Positions 25,002-39,419 are shown, numbered from the stretch's first letter. The stretch: 64,000 nt of DNA from Anisakis pegreffii (GCA_035041965.1 JAPYMA010003048.1:1-64000), one strand, 5' to 3'. The notes: generated from the letters alone by a model not told the origin. Numbers and translations: made by a program.

Positions 25002-26230
25002 CAGAGTGCAAATTGTATATATTCTTCTTCTAAAATACTTACATTTGAACTGAATTCGCATAGTTTATTGTGTTTGTTTCTTTTTACTGTCAAGATTCAA
25101 TTGTTACCTGACACAGTGTGTTGTAATAATGTTATCTGATATCGTTTCATTGTTCGAGATAGTATTTGAATGTGTTACTGTTATCTTGTTTTGGATTTTA
25201 TCGGTTAACATATCAGTGTATATTTTTGATTTCCAACTATCATACACGATCCTCGTTTTTCTAACTTACTCAAAATCCTGAAGCAAAGACCTGCTTTTAA
25301 AGGCCACATATTTTTACAATGAATTTCAGTTTCAGAATGAGGCATTACTTCAGCCCAGCTTCGGTAGATCAAACCAATATTCAAAATTTTATGCAACAGT
25401 TGCAAACAGTTCTCATCGTTTTCGAACGGAACACATACTGTTCGTCGACGATGAATGGACGATATCTGAAGTAAAAGACATCATATGCCTCCCTAAATAA
25501 CTGCTAGAATAGAATCGTGAGCAAAAAAAATTTCATATCTGTAAGAGAAGTTTCTAATGTGCGTCTCATTTGTTACTGTGTACTATTTCAAAGTCAAATT
25601 GTTTAACGTGTTTATAAAACAAAGCAATCAGCTTCGAATTAAGAGGTTGAGGCAACGGAATGCATATCGTCATTTGATAGTTATTTACTTGTTCGTTAGC
25701 TAGCAATCTTATGATTAGTATAATTTCAATTTCCAGTGCATCATCAGTCAACAATAAGCAATTTTCCATCAATTTAATCACTGCACAGAATCGATCAGAA
25801 TCAATCATGACAAAACGCTCAAATAAAATTAAAAATCCATTGCAGAGCAATGTGTCCTGGACAAGCATTGTAATGTGCGTCACGACCTGCAATGCTAATG
25901 CTTTCTGGTGTGTCTGTCTGAAATATTACTCTTCCATTGCCAATAATTTCTTCCAAATGTTGCATTCGCTTATTCGTATTGAATTGAATGTATTATCTCG
26001 CGATAAATATGAATGAACACAAGAAATGTGCTCATTTCGTGAGCCGATACGCATCTATCGTCATTTATTCAGCAATTACAATTACATCTCCCAATGAGTT
26101 TATGCCTTTCCATTCTCACCAATATCACATTCTTCTTTGGTCATTTAATACTTCAGTATTCAATACACTTAATAATGCAACGTGGTCAATCAATACTATA
26201 ATATTAAACGTTTTTATCGCGATTACTTAG

Positions 26231-26322
26231 TAATTGAAGAAATATGCAAACAATGTGCACGGAAACGTAAGCATTGTAGCCAGCAACATTACAAACGTTT
26301 GATAGCCTGCTTGCCAATCCAG
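26231..26322 (+). CDS. Candidate Cys-rich internal exon
   Basis: The 92-nt segment lies between a TTACTTAG acceptor and a GTAATT donor and encodes IEEICKQCARKRKHCSQQHY then KRLIACLPIQ. It has a CX2C knuckle and a strongly basic run, unlike the surrounding random frames. It could be a later exon of the CX2C gene that begins at 24537, or an isolated fragment. I found no phase-compatible continuation downstream and no match to a known family. Confidence 0.25.
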
Positions 26323-26384
26323 GTAATTAATGAACAAAAGTTCGTTAAGTCACTATGATCTCCTTTAACTCCTTCTTAACTAGG

Positions 26385-27105
26385 CTTGCAAATTCCATCG
26401 AAAGCTCCATTTGGTCCTAATTCTCGTTTAAATCTGCGCTCTTTTCGTCCTCCTTTTAGTCCACGTTGACCACTTCAGCCATCTTCTCGCTTCCTCCAAA
26501 ACACCGTTATTACCCTTCAATCTCTTGAGTCCTGAAATGTTTTCAATAAACTGACTAACACCACGCTGAAGTGCTCAGCAAAATCAATTGTAAAAGTTAA
26601 ACGCATAAGGTAGTTCACAGTTACGAGGTGAGCGATGTATCTATCGTATCGTCGAAGCAATGCACACAACAAACTCGATAAAACAACCACTTCAATGTAT
26701 GCGAAGATGAGCTACTAGTGTCTAGCCATGGTAAGCCTATCTCACCCGGTGGTCCGTCCACTCCTTCACCACCTGCTTTTCCAGGTTCATCTCGCTAGCC
26801 ATCATGTCTCACAATCAGATGATCCCTAATGTAAAAATGATTATTCTCTTAAGTGTTCGTTCGGTTGCAACTACCGTATTAGAAGTGTGTGTCAAAAAAA
26901 AGGTGAAGTGACAAAGAATTATCAGTAGTATTCCTCTACAACAACAACTTTACCAACAGCATCCAGTGGCCCCAGAAGCCTGCTGACACCAGGACAAACT
27001 CGTCATCTCGAGGCTTGCTGATACAGACCAAATTGTACAATTGCAAAAAAATTGGGCCACTCATGCCGAGTAAGCCAATTTCACCTGGCTCACCTAATAA
27101 AAGAA
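26385..27105 (-). pseudogene. Decayed collagen-like gene
   Basis: On the minus strand three separated blocks encode Gly-X-Y repeats. Block one, just after a TTTTATTAG acceptor near 27100, reads GEP GEI GLL GMS GPI. Block two (about 26800-26735) reads GKA GGE GVD GPP GEI GLP. Block three (about 26480-26385) reads GQR GLK GGR and later GPN GAF. Between and around them are frame shifts and stops. One stretch keeps every second glycine with the others changed to Arg or Asp (GVS RLL GPL DAV GK). Nematode genomes carry large cuticle collagen families, so a dead cuticle collagen copy is the likely origin. A live but poorly reconstructed gene with more introns is possible but less likely given the glycine losses. 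Confidence 0.55.
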
Positions 27106-30100
27106 AGCTTATGAAATGGATTGAACAATCAAAAGAAGAATTAATATTATTGTTCATGTGCGTAGTGACATAATTTTTTGGCTGTTGTTAGATGAATGAG
27201 GATTCGGGAACAGTTGTCGGTAAGAAAACTAAAACGAGCTTTTAATGAACATAACAATAAGTACAAAACCCATTCGGCCGATTGCTCCCTTCGACCAAAA
27301 ATTCAACGAAGAGGATGCACACCCATGGCAAAATTACTTCAACAGCTGTCTTGAGCATTGTTTGAACTGTGCTCAGGGAACTGAGTTCGTTCCTCCAAAT
27401 GTCGTATTATTCTGAATGACAAAAACGTCACATATAGTGGTGATGATATTCATTTTCAACGAAGAATCCTAATATCAATTTCACTTTTGTAGAAACAGGC
27501 AAGGTAGTGAAATCAGGCAAACACACTATGTTTAGCAACCATTCACTGGCCGTAAGTGGAGACTTTTGGCGAAGGAACAGTGGGAATGAGAAGACTCAAA
27601 ACGAATACAGCATAGTGACACACCACATTTCTATTTCAGTGGCCCTGATATGAAACACCATCTCCTACTGTAACCTTCTATAATGTGACTGCAAATTGTT
27701 TGTCAATTATAATGTGAAAGTAAAACAATTAAGTCGTTGTGAAGTGAGGAAAATTACTGATGAAAGATAGGCGATTTCGTGTAAATTCCGCTTGTGATCT
27801 TGAACGATAAAGAATGTTCTCAATATGAACAAAAGGGAGATTTTGCCAGACGTTTTCTCAAAACTCGAATATAAGACCATCAGATACAGAAACTGATGCA
27901 TTATGGACGTTCATAGGAAATAATTAGGAAGAAATATGAGTCCAGCAACCAACATGCTGCAGGTAAACGTGGTTATGAACGAAGGACTGGTCGAAATTAG
28001 GCACAAAATGGAGTTTTTCATTTCACAAAATTTAATCGGTGACTATTTGGACTCATTTAGTGGGCTGAAAGAATGTTGACAAGCGATGTGGAAAAGCAGC
28101 GATGTTGTTGTTTTTAATAACAACCATAAACAAAGTGGTGATAAAAATGGATTGAATACATTTTGGGAAGTGAAATTAAAAGGTGCATTACACATCCCGT
28201 CTCTGCACTCATTTCTCCCAGTTGATATCAGTTTTGAACAATTTCCGTCCGTCTTAACAGACACAAAATCACTCAACAACAAATGTCGGTGATTTGTTCA
28301 TATACAATCGATCATAGTTTTCGTGGTGTTCAAGTTGCATATTTCATTACCTGATTGCAACATTATAGATAACAAGTGAGGGATGGTCAAATTATTGATG
28401 AAAGATGAGCCGTTAGAGATGTTTTGAATAATAAAGTTAAAAATGTTTTGCAGTAATGCCCAAAATACCGATAAATGTATTAATTTGGAGACATGTGAAC
28501 GAAGTGGAAGCGCACACATATAATCAATAGCTATTAACTCTATGAAATGAAATCAAATACCATACAATCCGAATATATACCCCTCAATTTAGTTCACACT
28601 CGAACTTTCTCCAGTCTTCTCCGAAAAGCTGAAATATTACGTTCATCATGGTGATACATATGCCGAACTACACCATATTTTAAACGATCACCTTAACACA
28701 TGACTGACTGGATAGCACCGAAGTCATTCTGTGAACGCAAACATAATGTCTTAAAGTGCAACTAGAGGAGGTATTTAGAAAATATCATTTTATAATGGAA
28801 GAAAGTGAACGTATGATTTGTGGTGAATGGGTGATTCGTTTAGATGCGCGAAAACTAAAACGATTATTTTTACTTACTTCATTTGTTCGAATAACCGTTA
28901 CTTGATGCACTTCATTCAGCATATTGCGTAAGTGAAATTCCGTTCAATTTAAAGATCAACATATCATTGCGAATTATCAATTCGAACACTTAACGCAATA
29001 AGATTACACCAGCATACTATTAGCTAGACATGATCCTACAGAATATTATATCAGATATACTTACATAACTAGATACAATCAATGTATGTTTAGAAATTCA
29101 CTTACTCATGTTAATTAGTAACTCATTTCGTGAAACCATCATCATGCTGTAAAACTAGTTATTTTATTAATTCGTTCAGCCAATTGGTTACTGGCGGCTA
29201 TTCGTTCTTGCCAGTGAATATATGATCATTTCCGATTAATCGAGCTGAATGTGACTGAAGCTATAAGAAGCTTACTGTATTGTAAATGGAAATAAATTTC
29301 ACAGATCATTCTATTGAGCACTTATGTGGTTGTTGATTAAAATCAAGGTTGCACGGTGTTCAGTATTCAAATAATGCATCAAAATAGTTCATTCACCGAT
29401 GTGGATCATGAAAATTGTGTGTATGCGATCGAATCAATGTGATACATTCGCAAAATCAACTTCATTATTCAGCTCTCGTGAGTGGAATTTGCCTGAAAAA
29501 ACCAATCTACGATACCCATCAAAACCTTTCTTTACTCTAAAATATTTTGCAGAATTCACCCATAAGTTCCCTGGAGCACGGATTCCAACCGAGTGACGAT
29601 GTAATCGAACAAGCTGTTCCACTTGACAGGTTGCTTCATACCATGTTGAAAGCACTTATTTCATTAGCTCAATCACACTTCTGAAGAGTCGACAACTTTT
29701 TTTTTACAAGTGACCGATCCGTCTTTTTGCCGTTTTTTAAAGCAGTCACCGAAACTGTCGGAATGATTGTTCAATAAGAAAAACAACTGTGAAGTGGGCA
29801 GAACACAACCAACAGCGGATTTAAGCTGGAGTGAAACATTCGGAAGAGCATTGTGGTTATTGAAGAATTATCCTCGTTCTTCATTCATACTGAGCTAACG
29901 CGAATGCAAACCACTTGATGCATATTTATCCAATTCACTTCATCGTCAAATTTCAAACCAATTTTCAACTTCAGATTTCTTTCATCTCATATGAACATCA
30001 AAATACGTAGTCCCTAGCAGTATATCATTACCATCATAACCAAAATTTCATATGATTTTATGCTATTCAATATTTACAATGTACAGTGCACATAACTCCA

Positions 30101-31370
30101 ATATATTAGAAGCTTTTCTATGCGTCTCTACGAATTACTTCTTCTTGTGTAATAAATGACCAATGAATCTAGAACAATCTGTCTTCCTAGCCTACTACTT
30201 ACTTGTAGGTTCCAATCGCATAAACAATTTTGAATGTTGTCCGTCATAAATAATGTGGCAAATAACTGATCTGAAATAAACTTCCGATAAATGCCTTCAG
30301 TGTTGATGAAACTTCAAAATGTCGCTCAATCATCCAAAACAAAAAGACAACGACACTTTGAAACAAAATGTCCTGGCATTCACCTCAGCTAACTCAACCA
30401 AACCTAACATAGCGAAATGTTGAACGCCGACTGACACTTTAAAAAATGTACGGACGAACAACACTGCTTCGTGCATCTCACCGTTCCAACGTGAAACACA
30501 TACAAAAACACAGTTTAAAGTTTATATGCAACAAGGAGCAATTTCAGAGTTCATCAAGAAATTATAAGAGTGCCACCCCGAAGAGTAGCGTAATAAAATG
30601 CATTGTGAAAAATATAACAACGAAAAGCAAACAATAATAATAAAATACAAAAATAAACAATTTAGGATGTTACTGTGGCGCACAAACTGTATAGCACTCA
30701 TGTACAATTTCAGTCAATAATCAAGAATCTAACAATAAGCATCTGTTCCAACTTAGTTCTCATTGTGAACAAGGCAGTGCGCCATCAAAACACCAACAAT
30801 ACAATTACAGAAGAAAGTAACGTTCATTGATCAATTCATCAAAACACTCAAGCGAAACAAATAGCTAGCCATTTAGGCATCGAATGCATGGTTTGTGATA
30901 TCTCTCGAATGATAGATACATCAACTCTAAAGCTTGAAAAAAAAGAAAAGAAACTACTAAATGAGTGACCGAGATAAATAGATAGATGACCAACGAAAGT
31001 TACTGTTTGATGATAAATAAAGTGGTGATTTAATTGGAGATACAATCGAAAATAAACTGAATAAATAATAACAATAATTAAAGTGATGAAATATTCATAA
31101 CTGAGATAAAATAACGGCAAAATATTAAGAAAAGGGCTAGTTACGCACTCATTGAATCATACGAACAGCCGATGGAACAACCAAATAAATGGCCAATAAT
31201 TATTATCACCACACCGTGCCAACATACAACAAGCAATTCAATCAAGTAAGTATTACACAATATTCTGTTGAGTAGAACGAAATCAAATACAGTCAACATA
31301 AACTGATTGATATAATTGTGAACTGCGGAGATGGAAAGCCAACATAATTATTACTTGTAGTGATAATAAC
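27106..31370. other. Gene-poor stretch, nothing recognised
   Basis: Over 4 kb of AT-rich sequence. Open frames are short, overlap on both strands and show no convincing splice partners. No transposon ends or RNA genes were recognised. Confidence 0.5.

Positions 31371-31402
<32 letters not shown>
31371..31402 (+). repeat. AAT trinucleotide microsatellite
   Basis: A perfect AAT run of about ten units. A related imperfect AAT/AAC-rich patch lies at about 31560-31625. Confidence 0.95.
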
Positions 31403-31404
<2 letters not shown>

Positions 31405-31625
31405 CATTGTTGTGCTTATTAGGCTTGCCAATGTAAATCAATTGGTAAGAATTGTGTACAGATCAAACGAAGGGTTAAGCGATCTCTTCGAACGACAGAA
31501 CATTAAAACTAGCCAAGCAAGAGTTTCAGGATATCATAAGAAACGTTCATGAGAATAACAGTAATCACAATAACAATAACAGTATTAGTGATAATGGTAA
31601 TAATAATAACAATAATAATAGTGAC

Positions 31626-32546
31626 AATCATAATAAAAGAACATACTTAAATGATGAAGAATGTAAGAGAAACAAATGAAAGATATAGTTCAATGAATCA
31701 CATTTAACATTAACGCTTCAATTTGCACAGACAAACTGATTTGAAAAGCGCAACAAAAAATTTCAATCAAAAATAAATAATTACGTCGTTAACAGAAGCA
31801 ATACATAGAGGTCACATTCCGCATACTGCAAATTGAGACGACAACATTCATATTTCCCTAAACTGACGCTTGCTCGAGGATCATTGCTCGAGTGAATTAT
31901 AATATTACTCTTATAAAGACGATTAATGCCGCAAATTATAAAAGAGTAGCTGATGTGCACATTAATATATCATGCTCGATCATACAAATAAACAAACATA
32001 CAATTCGTGCGCATCTCAAAAAATGCCTGCATTGCAAAAACCATCTCATCTTATTCCACTGGTCAGTTCCACTTAATCAGAGGTACAAATCACCAAATTC
32101 ATTCCTACACGTTCCGTTCACTGTCCACTCAACAACAATCACATTATGTGCATAAATGACTGACTGCCTGACTGCATTTCTATACCAGACACAAACAAAC
32201 AACTAAGACATCTATTTACATGTTCACTTTCTCGCAATGCACGGTGAAAGACTCGTAAAATGAAATATTATAAAATGAGATTACGAAACAAAGGAAGCCC
32301 GCATGAACCAGTGAGTGAATAGCTCATGAAGACGTGCACGCCACCGCATTCAGTTAATTCACCTCAAAGTTACTGTATATCACTTTATATTCACATAGCC
32401 AACAGTACAGACATGAATGATGATTATTCGGATTAAAGGTATTATGATTGATTTTAAAAAAATTATACCCAAATGAGAACGACCAAAACACATTTAAAAC
32501 CAACAGATATAGAACGAAGTTGTTGAGAGGATGCCAAAAACATCGC
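31626..32546. other. Downstream flank of top-1
   Basis: Probably includes the top-1 3' untranslated region (minus strand). Small + strand frames here are unsupported. I could not place a definite poly(A) signal for top-1. Confidence 0.4.
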
Positions 32547-35500
32547 TTAGAATTCGTATTCTTCATCGGCCATATCGATTGCCCATCGGAATTTTTCACG
32601 TTGGGTTTTATTGAAGATTTTCTCGATTGGTACATTGTTCTTCTTGCACCACGCTACCGATATGCGTGGATCCAAATAGTTCAACTTCGAAGTGCCCAAT
32701 GCAATCTGTTTGTTTTCATCCTGAAATCATCTCATCTTTGTCTCAAACAGTTCGCTGTCACAAACCAGACGCACTCAATCGATCCATTAGAAGATCCTCT
32801 AAATAAATGCCCAATCCCAAAGCAATACAGAATGACTACAGCGAGTGGGCCCATTAAAAATTTTTGTGTGATGGGCAAAAATCATGCCAGTTCGTGACTG
32901 ATTCATTTTTCTAGAACGGTGACGCTGCCAGTGCATAGCAAATACAACAACAACAATTTCTCAATTCAATGCCAAAAATACCAGCTATGATAGGCAACAA
33001 ACCTTATCTGTGCGCTGGATTTTCAGTCGCTTAAGCTGCTCTTTGATCCGCTCAACCTTCTTCTTCGCTTTCTCTTTAGCAGCTTGTCCTTTTGCTTTTT
33101 CCAACTCTTCCTAAAACATTGCAGAATGTTATAGTTGAGAACATATAAACAGTTAAGCTATCACGTTTTACATTTCCAAAATTCGCAACACAAATAGTCC
33201 ACTGCTATACATACGGCTGAATGCCACAAAAAAAAAACACAAAAAAGAAGACATATGAACAGCATGAATAGAAAGTAACCTTGGCTTCCTTTAGTTCAGC
33301 TTTTTTGGCCTTAATTTTGGCTGATAGATTCTCCATACTTTTCTCGTGACCTTTCGGTACAGACCTTTGATGGTTACATAAAATTGCCACTTGTCGATTG
33401 GCACGATTATAAGACAGCAAATTCTCTTGAACACTACCTCCTTCTGGAAAATTTAGCTTGAATTATTTGCACTCAATTTTTATTGAATTCATTCATAGGC
33501 TGCAATTGTTATAGAAACGAAATGAAAACGTTCCTTTCTTACGAACGATCAAACCAATAGACAAATCACTACAACCTTTAGTGAGTTTTTCGAGTTGTTC
33601 TTGTAGTGTTATGGAAGCGTTATATGTTCGAAACACTTTGACTGTAAGACCAGGCATCAAACTTTGAAGGTGTTGATTCAATGATGCCGTCTAAAATAAT
33701 ATAAAAACCAAATCATTCTTACTATTCGTTTCAGGAATTCATTGTTATATTGCAGCAAAGAGACGACCTAATCTGACCATAATTCTCGACACACTAACTT
33801 TGAACGTATCACTTCTCGAAAGATGCAACCGAATCATAACAAACACAAAAAATATGTGAACAGCGATCGTCACAGACAATTTGCAAATCTGCTGAATACA
33901 AAAATGAAATCAATTGCGAACAAAACAATGATCGCTGAATAAATGCATCTCAAAATTAAAAACTAGACACCAATAAAGAACAACAAACATCAAGTCTATC
34001 GAACAAATCATCGCCAGGTTCCTTGTTTTCCATAAATAATTTCAGGTTGTTGAAGACTCGTTTCTCAACGGGAACTTTATTATAATAACGAATGCTGTCT
34101 TTACCCAAAAAATCGAACTCGACCACATAACTGCAATGCAATGTATTCATCCATCCATACAAATATATACAACTGCAGCACTCGGAAACCTCCTCGAAAG
34201 ATGTTATAAACTGAATCACCACAATCACGAAAAAGGATCTTGAAGGTATTTTATGACCAAGAAAGCATTTTTTGTTGAATAAAAATAATAATAAATGAGT
34301 TCTGATACGCAGTCGAGATAGCGAAAAATTGACGGATTTCATTTGGCACCATCCAAAACGCTACGTGCCTGTTTTGAGTTTCGGAAACAAAATTATTCAG
34401 TCAAAAAAAGAAACACAAAACAATCTGCTAACTCTTTATCGTCCAACTTCTCGTGCAATTTAATATGCTCACAACGAAGTGAACAACAGCCCACCGTATC
34501 TGCAGCCTCGTCCACGTCTTTTTCGTTACCCGCTCGAAGGGCTAACTATAACCAGCAAATTACTGAGCACAATCAAAAGATATTCTGGCTGCAGAAAGCC
34601 AGAACGTCAGGTGAATGAGTCAAACGAGCATGAATAATCAACGACAAATCGATGAGCGTAAATTTGTAAGAACAAGGGGATTACTTTATCGATGAAATAC
34701 AATGCAACAGCACGCTGTCGAACTCTCATCTCTTTGCTCTTGAAATCGGCCGTATAAACAGCGCGAATATCATCCACACGTGTCTTCAATCGTCGAGCCG
34801 TTTCGAACTTCTCATAATCTTTTTCACCCTGAAATTAGAATGAAATTAAATTAAAGGAAACACATATAATTGAGGAACGCCAGATTACCTAAGATAAAGC
34901 ATTAAAAAATTGTTACTTCGATGATACCTTGATTTTTGAAGACGGATTCAACATTATGTACTTATTTTGACCGAGAATGTTTTCGGTCCATGAGCACAGC
35001 CAAGTGACTGTGTTATCGTGGCGTACCTCTTTCCATTTATGACCTTCTGGAGGAACAGGAATCTCCGAATCTCTGCAATTTGATCTTACACAATCAAACA
35101 ACCAACATTAACAACAAGAACATTTCAATAAGGTATTTATGAGTTGCGCGCAATGAACAAAACATAAACGAATACAAGTGAGTGTGTGTGCCTTACTTCG
35201 AACAATTGATGATAACGTCCTCAGGCATTACACGCTTCTTTAGTCGTCCCATTTTCGGATGGCCTCCCCGACCACGAAACAAGCCCGGAGGTTCAATCCG
35301 AAAATTACCGATCTTCTGCCTGTGACCATCAATTGTCGCATACCCGTAGATCTTTACTTCCGCCTCTTTCATCTGAACACATCAACAATTATTTCAATCA
35401 ACAGCTGTATTGCATACTACCATGCAATTGCTGCGTTCTGCAAAACGATAGGATCGATTTTGCGCTCTACCAAATACTGAGATGAACTTAAAGGAATCAA

Positions 35501-38070
35501 AAGCACTTGGAAGATCACACTTTTAGTCTCACCAAATGCAACCTAGAATTTTTTCAACCTCTGTGAAAATCAATTCTTTCTAGATTTTTCTTAATACGTT
35601 AATCAAGAGCTGATAATCTGAAGCAAAATGCATTCATTCTTTTATTTATTGAAGCATCGAAACAATTAGGATCAGTCATTACCTCCTTGATTTTTTGTTT
35701 TTCTTCTTTGCTCATCGCCTTCCTTTCTTCACTCATTTTTTCGAAATATTCGTTCATCGCCCGGAAATCACACTTTTTCAAGTCTGTTATGGTCTCCCTT
35801 TCGGCAGGTGTCATCGTCTGTAAATCATCGCCGATAACTTTGCCATCTGGTATGAATGATAAAACTCGTCGATCTCGATCCTTCTTTTTTTATGATGCAA
35901 CAAATTTCATCCCCGTCAATATAACATCTCATTTATTTTTATGGAAACAACTCGACAACTGCTGAATTAAAATTTCACCATCTGAAAATAGCTTATCACT
36001 CGCTCATTCATTTATGAATGCGTACCGTTCTAAGTTGAACAGAGTAAAATTAACCCAATCAATTTCTCACAGAAGTATTCACCTTTCGCCAATCTTTAAA
36101 GAAATTAGTATTGAAAGAATCCTTTGTGGTATACTCATGGGTCAACATCTTCGCATAAAATGTCGCCACTTCCTCCGCTTCAGGATTCAGCTTCATTATC
36201 TTGAAATTCAATGATAATATTGTGTGACAATTTCTAAGGTCACACTCAATTGCAAAGTAATCACATAATTCAAAGCAACAAAAATTAAAAGGCAATAAAG
36301 ACTTGTTCTTAAATTCCAGTCAGAATTTCAAGATTGAAAACAATTTAAAAAAGATACAACTGACTTTAAAAAAACTGGAGAAACTAACTTTTTTATCGTA
36401 TCTGAAAGGGACGTTATCAGGCAGTGGAACGTAAGGAGGTGCGAATACTGGACCTTTGTGTGAAAGACTATTCCACTTAACACCATCAGGTTTCTTTTCT
36501 TCCATCCACCTGTGAAGTAAATAATACACACACAGTCAGAACATAATCAACCAAAACAATAACCTATTTTATATCACAAAGGATTACTATTATTGTGTGA
36601 TGATACAATATACTATACAAATAATTAATTGAATGATGAGCGATAGGATTAGAATCATTCCCTGAAGGTGATAAATACTGCAATCTGATCTAGTTTCACA
36701 TTGTCATTGCATAGCTCTCATTAAAACATCTGAACTTCACGATGACTGAGAGTGATTATGAACCGTTTAAGAATCAGTCAGACTAACCATTTCCACACTT
36801 CCTCCTCTTCCTCTTCCTTCTTCTTTCTTTTCGCTGATGAAGCGTGATTCGATTTGGGTTCCTTTTTCACTTCTTTCGACTTTTTATTTGCAGATGAAGT
36901 TGATGGCTTCTTTTCCTTCTTTTCCAATTTATCCTTTTTGTCCTTCTTCCTCTTTTTGTGCTGTAAAGATGACATGATGAAACAATCTTATGAAATGAAA
37001 CCATATGTTTGAGCAGTAAACAATTACACAGGCACCTATTTATTGGGTAACGTGCATCAAAAGCATTACATCAACGAAAACGATCACTCATCGTATCCAA
37101 TCTTATGTGGCCGTCAAAAAATTGTGACGCAGGAGTCTAATTTTTACCATTCCTCCAAAGTGAATGAATGATCGGAAACACTATCAACTCCCCCAGATGA
37201 AACTTCCATACAAATTACTCAACTGAGTACTGCATTTATTTGCATAATTCAAATTGACAATCAGTTGCAAGAATATAAAGAGAATTGATGTGACTGCTAA
37301 AACTTACTTCAGGTGAGTAACTATCGTCATCGTCTTCGCTCCTACGCTTCTTGAAAGAGCCATCTTTGACACGAGCACTCAACGGTACATCATCATCGCT
37401 GTCCGATGCAATCTCTTGCTTGATCGGCTCCTCTTTCTTCACCTTTACCGTTTTAGTGCGCACCGTTGATCCAATGCCACCACTCAACGCCGCTTCAAAC
37501 GAGCCTCGCATAGGCTGAATACAAACAAAAAATTAATTCATTAATCGATGCTTCTGAATACTCTGAACAGAGCACACAGACCCTCAGACGAATCTTTCTC
37601 AAATATACGCTCGTAAAAGCGCTCATCGTCAAGCGCCACATCAAGTATAATTTTGATCAGTCAGCTCCTACGAAAGACAGTAATGACTTGTAAGCAATTA
37701 TCGACAATACCTCCACTTTAACGGTTTTAACTTTCATCGATAACGGCACATCATCGTCGTCCATCTCAATGCCGTTCTTTAGTGCATCCTCATTGACGCA
37801 GCTACTGAAAACGTGACATCAACATAGATATTAAAGGAAATCATTACAATTCGGCAGATTTGAATCACTTCATAAAAATTCAAAGTATGCTTAAGTATGA
37901 AAAAAATTTTGTGAAGTGCTTCAGTTCAATTTTGGAGTAAAATTTGGTGTTTCAGTTTATATTTAGGCGGGAGGGGGGGGGGATAAAACTTCTAGTCAAA
38001 ACCACCTTTCACAATTGGAATAAGTGCGCTCTCCAGCTGAATTCTGCAGTGCTGGAGCAACAGCGGTCAT
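32547..38070 (-). CDS. top-1: DNA topoisomerase I (type IB)
   Basis: Nuclear enzyme that relaxes DNA through a transient 3'-phosphotyrosyl nick. Sixteen exons join in frame (high to low): 38006-38070, 37711-37804, 37308-37514, 36788-36960, 36389-36509, 36083-36199, 35683-35817, 35197-35372, 34928-35072, 34685-34828, 34433-34545, 33989-34130, 33576-33690, 33280-33443, 33003-33110 and 32547-32720. They total 2193 nt or 730 aa (human 765). Residues 1-179 form the charged, Lys/Glu/Asp-rich N-terminal domain with nuclear-signal-like runs. The core starts at [13 protein letters not shown]. The catalytic pentad is present: Arg463, Lys507, Arg565, His607 and Tyr688 (in SKLNYLDPR), offset from human by a constant 25, and by 35 after a shorter linker. 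The C-terminus ends [14 protein letters not shown]. The linker (about 610-670) is a charged coiled coil. No damage seen; every catalytic residue is intact. Confidence 0.97.
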
Positions 38071-38083
38071 TTCTGAAAAGCTG
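38071..38083 (-). promoter_or_regulatory. Probable spliced-leader trans-splice acceptor of top-1
   Basis: On the minus strand CAGCTTTTCAG ends two bases before the proposed ATG. In nematodes such a TTTTCAG next to the first ATG is the usual acceptor for a spliced leader. A cis-spliced 5' exon would look the same, so this is inferred. Confidence 0.55.
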
Positions 38084-39419
38084 AAGAATTAATTCTGATA
38101 GGAGTATAATGCTGAAACGCATTTTTGGAACGAAACACGCATGGCGTTGGAACGTTAAATGATAAACTTCGTGAACGAAGCTTTGCAAAGTAACGGTGAG
38201 TGACTGACGACTTCTTAATAAACGATCAAATAGTGTTCTAGAAATTTGCTGAAAATAGATGCGTGAACAAAGTAGACCGCGTGAAAATATTCAGGTGCAT
38301 ACGAACAAAAGATGAATAAGGGAATGCGGCATTGCCGATCCCAAACCACCAGGCTGAAGCAACACTGGCCGGGTTGGACCAAAATTATCTTTACTTTTAA
38401 TTATCTTCACGAATCATGGTGCGATCCAAAAGCCTAGGGCCGGTGATTTCAAGGTAACGATGAATGAGACATAGGAAAGGAGCATGATATACACAATGCT
38501 CATAACGGTAGTTACCTATATACGCAATTTATGTATTTCACGAAAGTTCCGAGAGTTTCGAAGTAACTCATAAATGAGATTGATCCTTCTGTATTCATCA
38601 GTTCTTGAACATATATGCAAGCAATTCAATATGCAAGCATTAATTATATCTAACCAAGTAAATTGCGCAATTTTTTTTGAATGTATGCGTGAGTTTCGAG
38701 TTTTATTATGGATTTCAGGCAGTATAGATTACAAAGCTATTTTCCATGAGTCTCAGAATCTGTTATCCATATATTTGAACGCTAACTTTTGCGAACATCT
38801 TTCGAAGAAATTGATCATTCTTGACTGCCCAACATCTTTTTGAAATCATGACTTAAGCTGTAGTTTTGAATTGGAGATATAGTTGTAGTTTTGAATTGTA
38901 CCTTCCTTCAATTTATAAAAACCTTAAAGTGGACGTATTAAGACGTTCACAAATACCTCAAATAGCGGGCATATGCACAATTCAATGAGCCTATAAATAA
39001 AATTACACCGAAATATTACGACGCGGTTTATGCGTAAATTTTTTAAGAAGCCACAAGTCCCTACTTCTGACTTGTCCCCAAGCAATCCACAAACAGTACT
39101 TTTTGGCTCACTGTTCCACAGATGCTATGCTGTACCCGTTGACTTGCTCAAACGACCACCCAAATCGTTATGTTGCAAAAATTATGTCACATTTTTATCT
39201 TTGTTCAAAAATTTAACGTCCCTCTATAAAGTCAGTGAAATTTATTGAACACAAAGACTTCAGATCAATACTTCGACGGCGGTGGTAGTCTCACTCGTTG
39301 ATCAGAGCGAGCTGAATTTTCTAAGCGAAACTATCAAAACGTGCAGATGAAAAAGTTCTAGGCGGATTACAACAAGAATCTTTGTTCGGGATGCGTGTGT
39401 ATCAGCTGTTTCATGAAGA
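38084..39419. other. Upstream flank of top-1
   Basis: Presumed top-1 promoter region. A G run near 37972-37981 lies within intron 1, not here. No coding exon is supported; the open frames at 38574-38843 and 39030-39248 lack splice or family support. Confidence 0.4.

Noticed and set aside
25566..26230. Overlapping + and - frames around 25.6-26.2 kb
   Set aside because: No splice context or motif except the separate Cys-rich exon at 26231.
32354..36529. Plus-strand frames across the topoisomerase gene (for example 32448-32897 and 34343-34618)
   Set aside because: Antisense shadows of top-1 exons.
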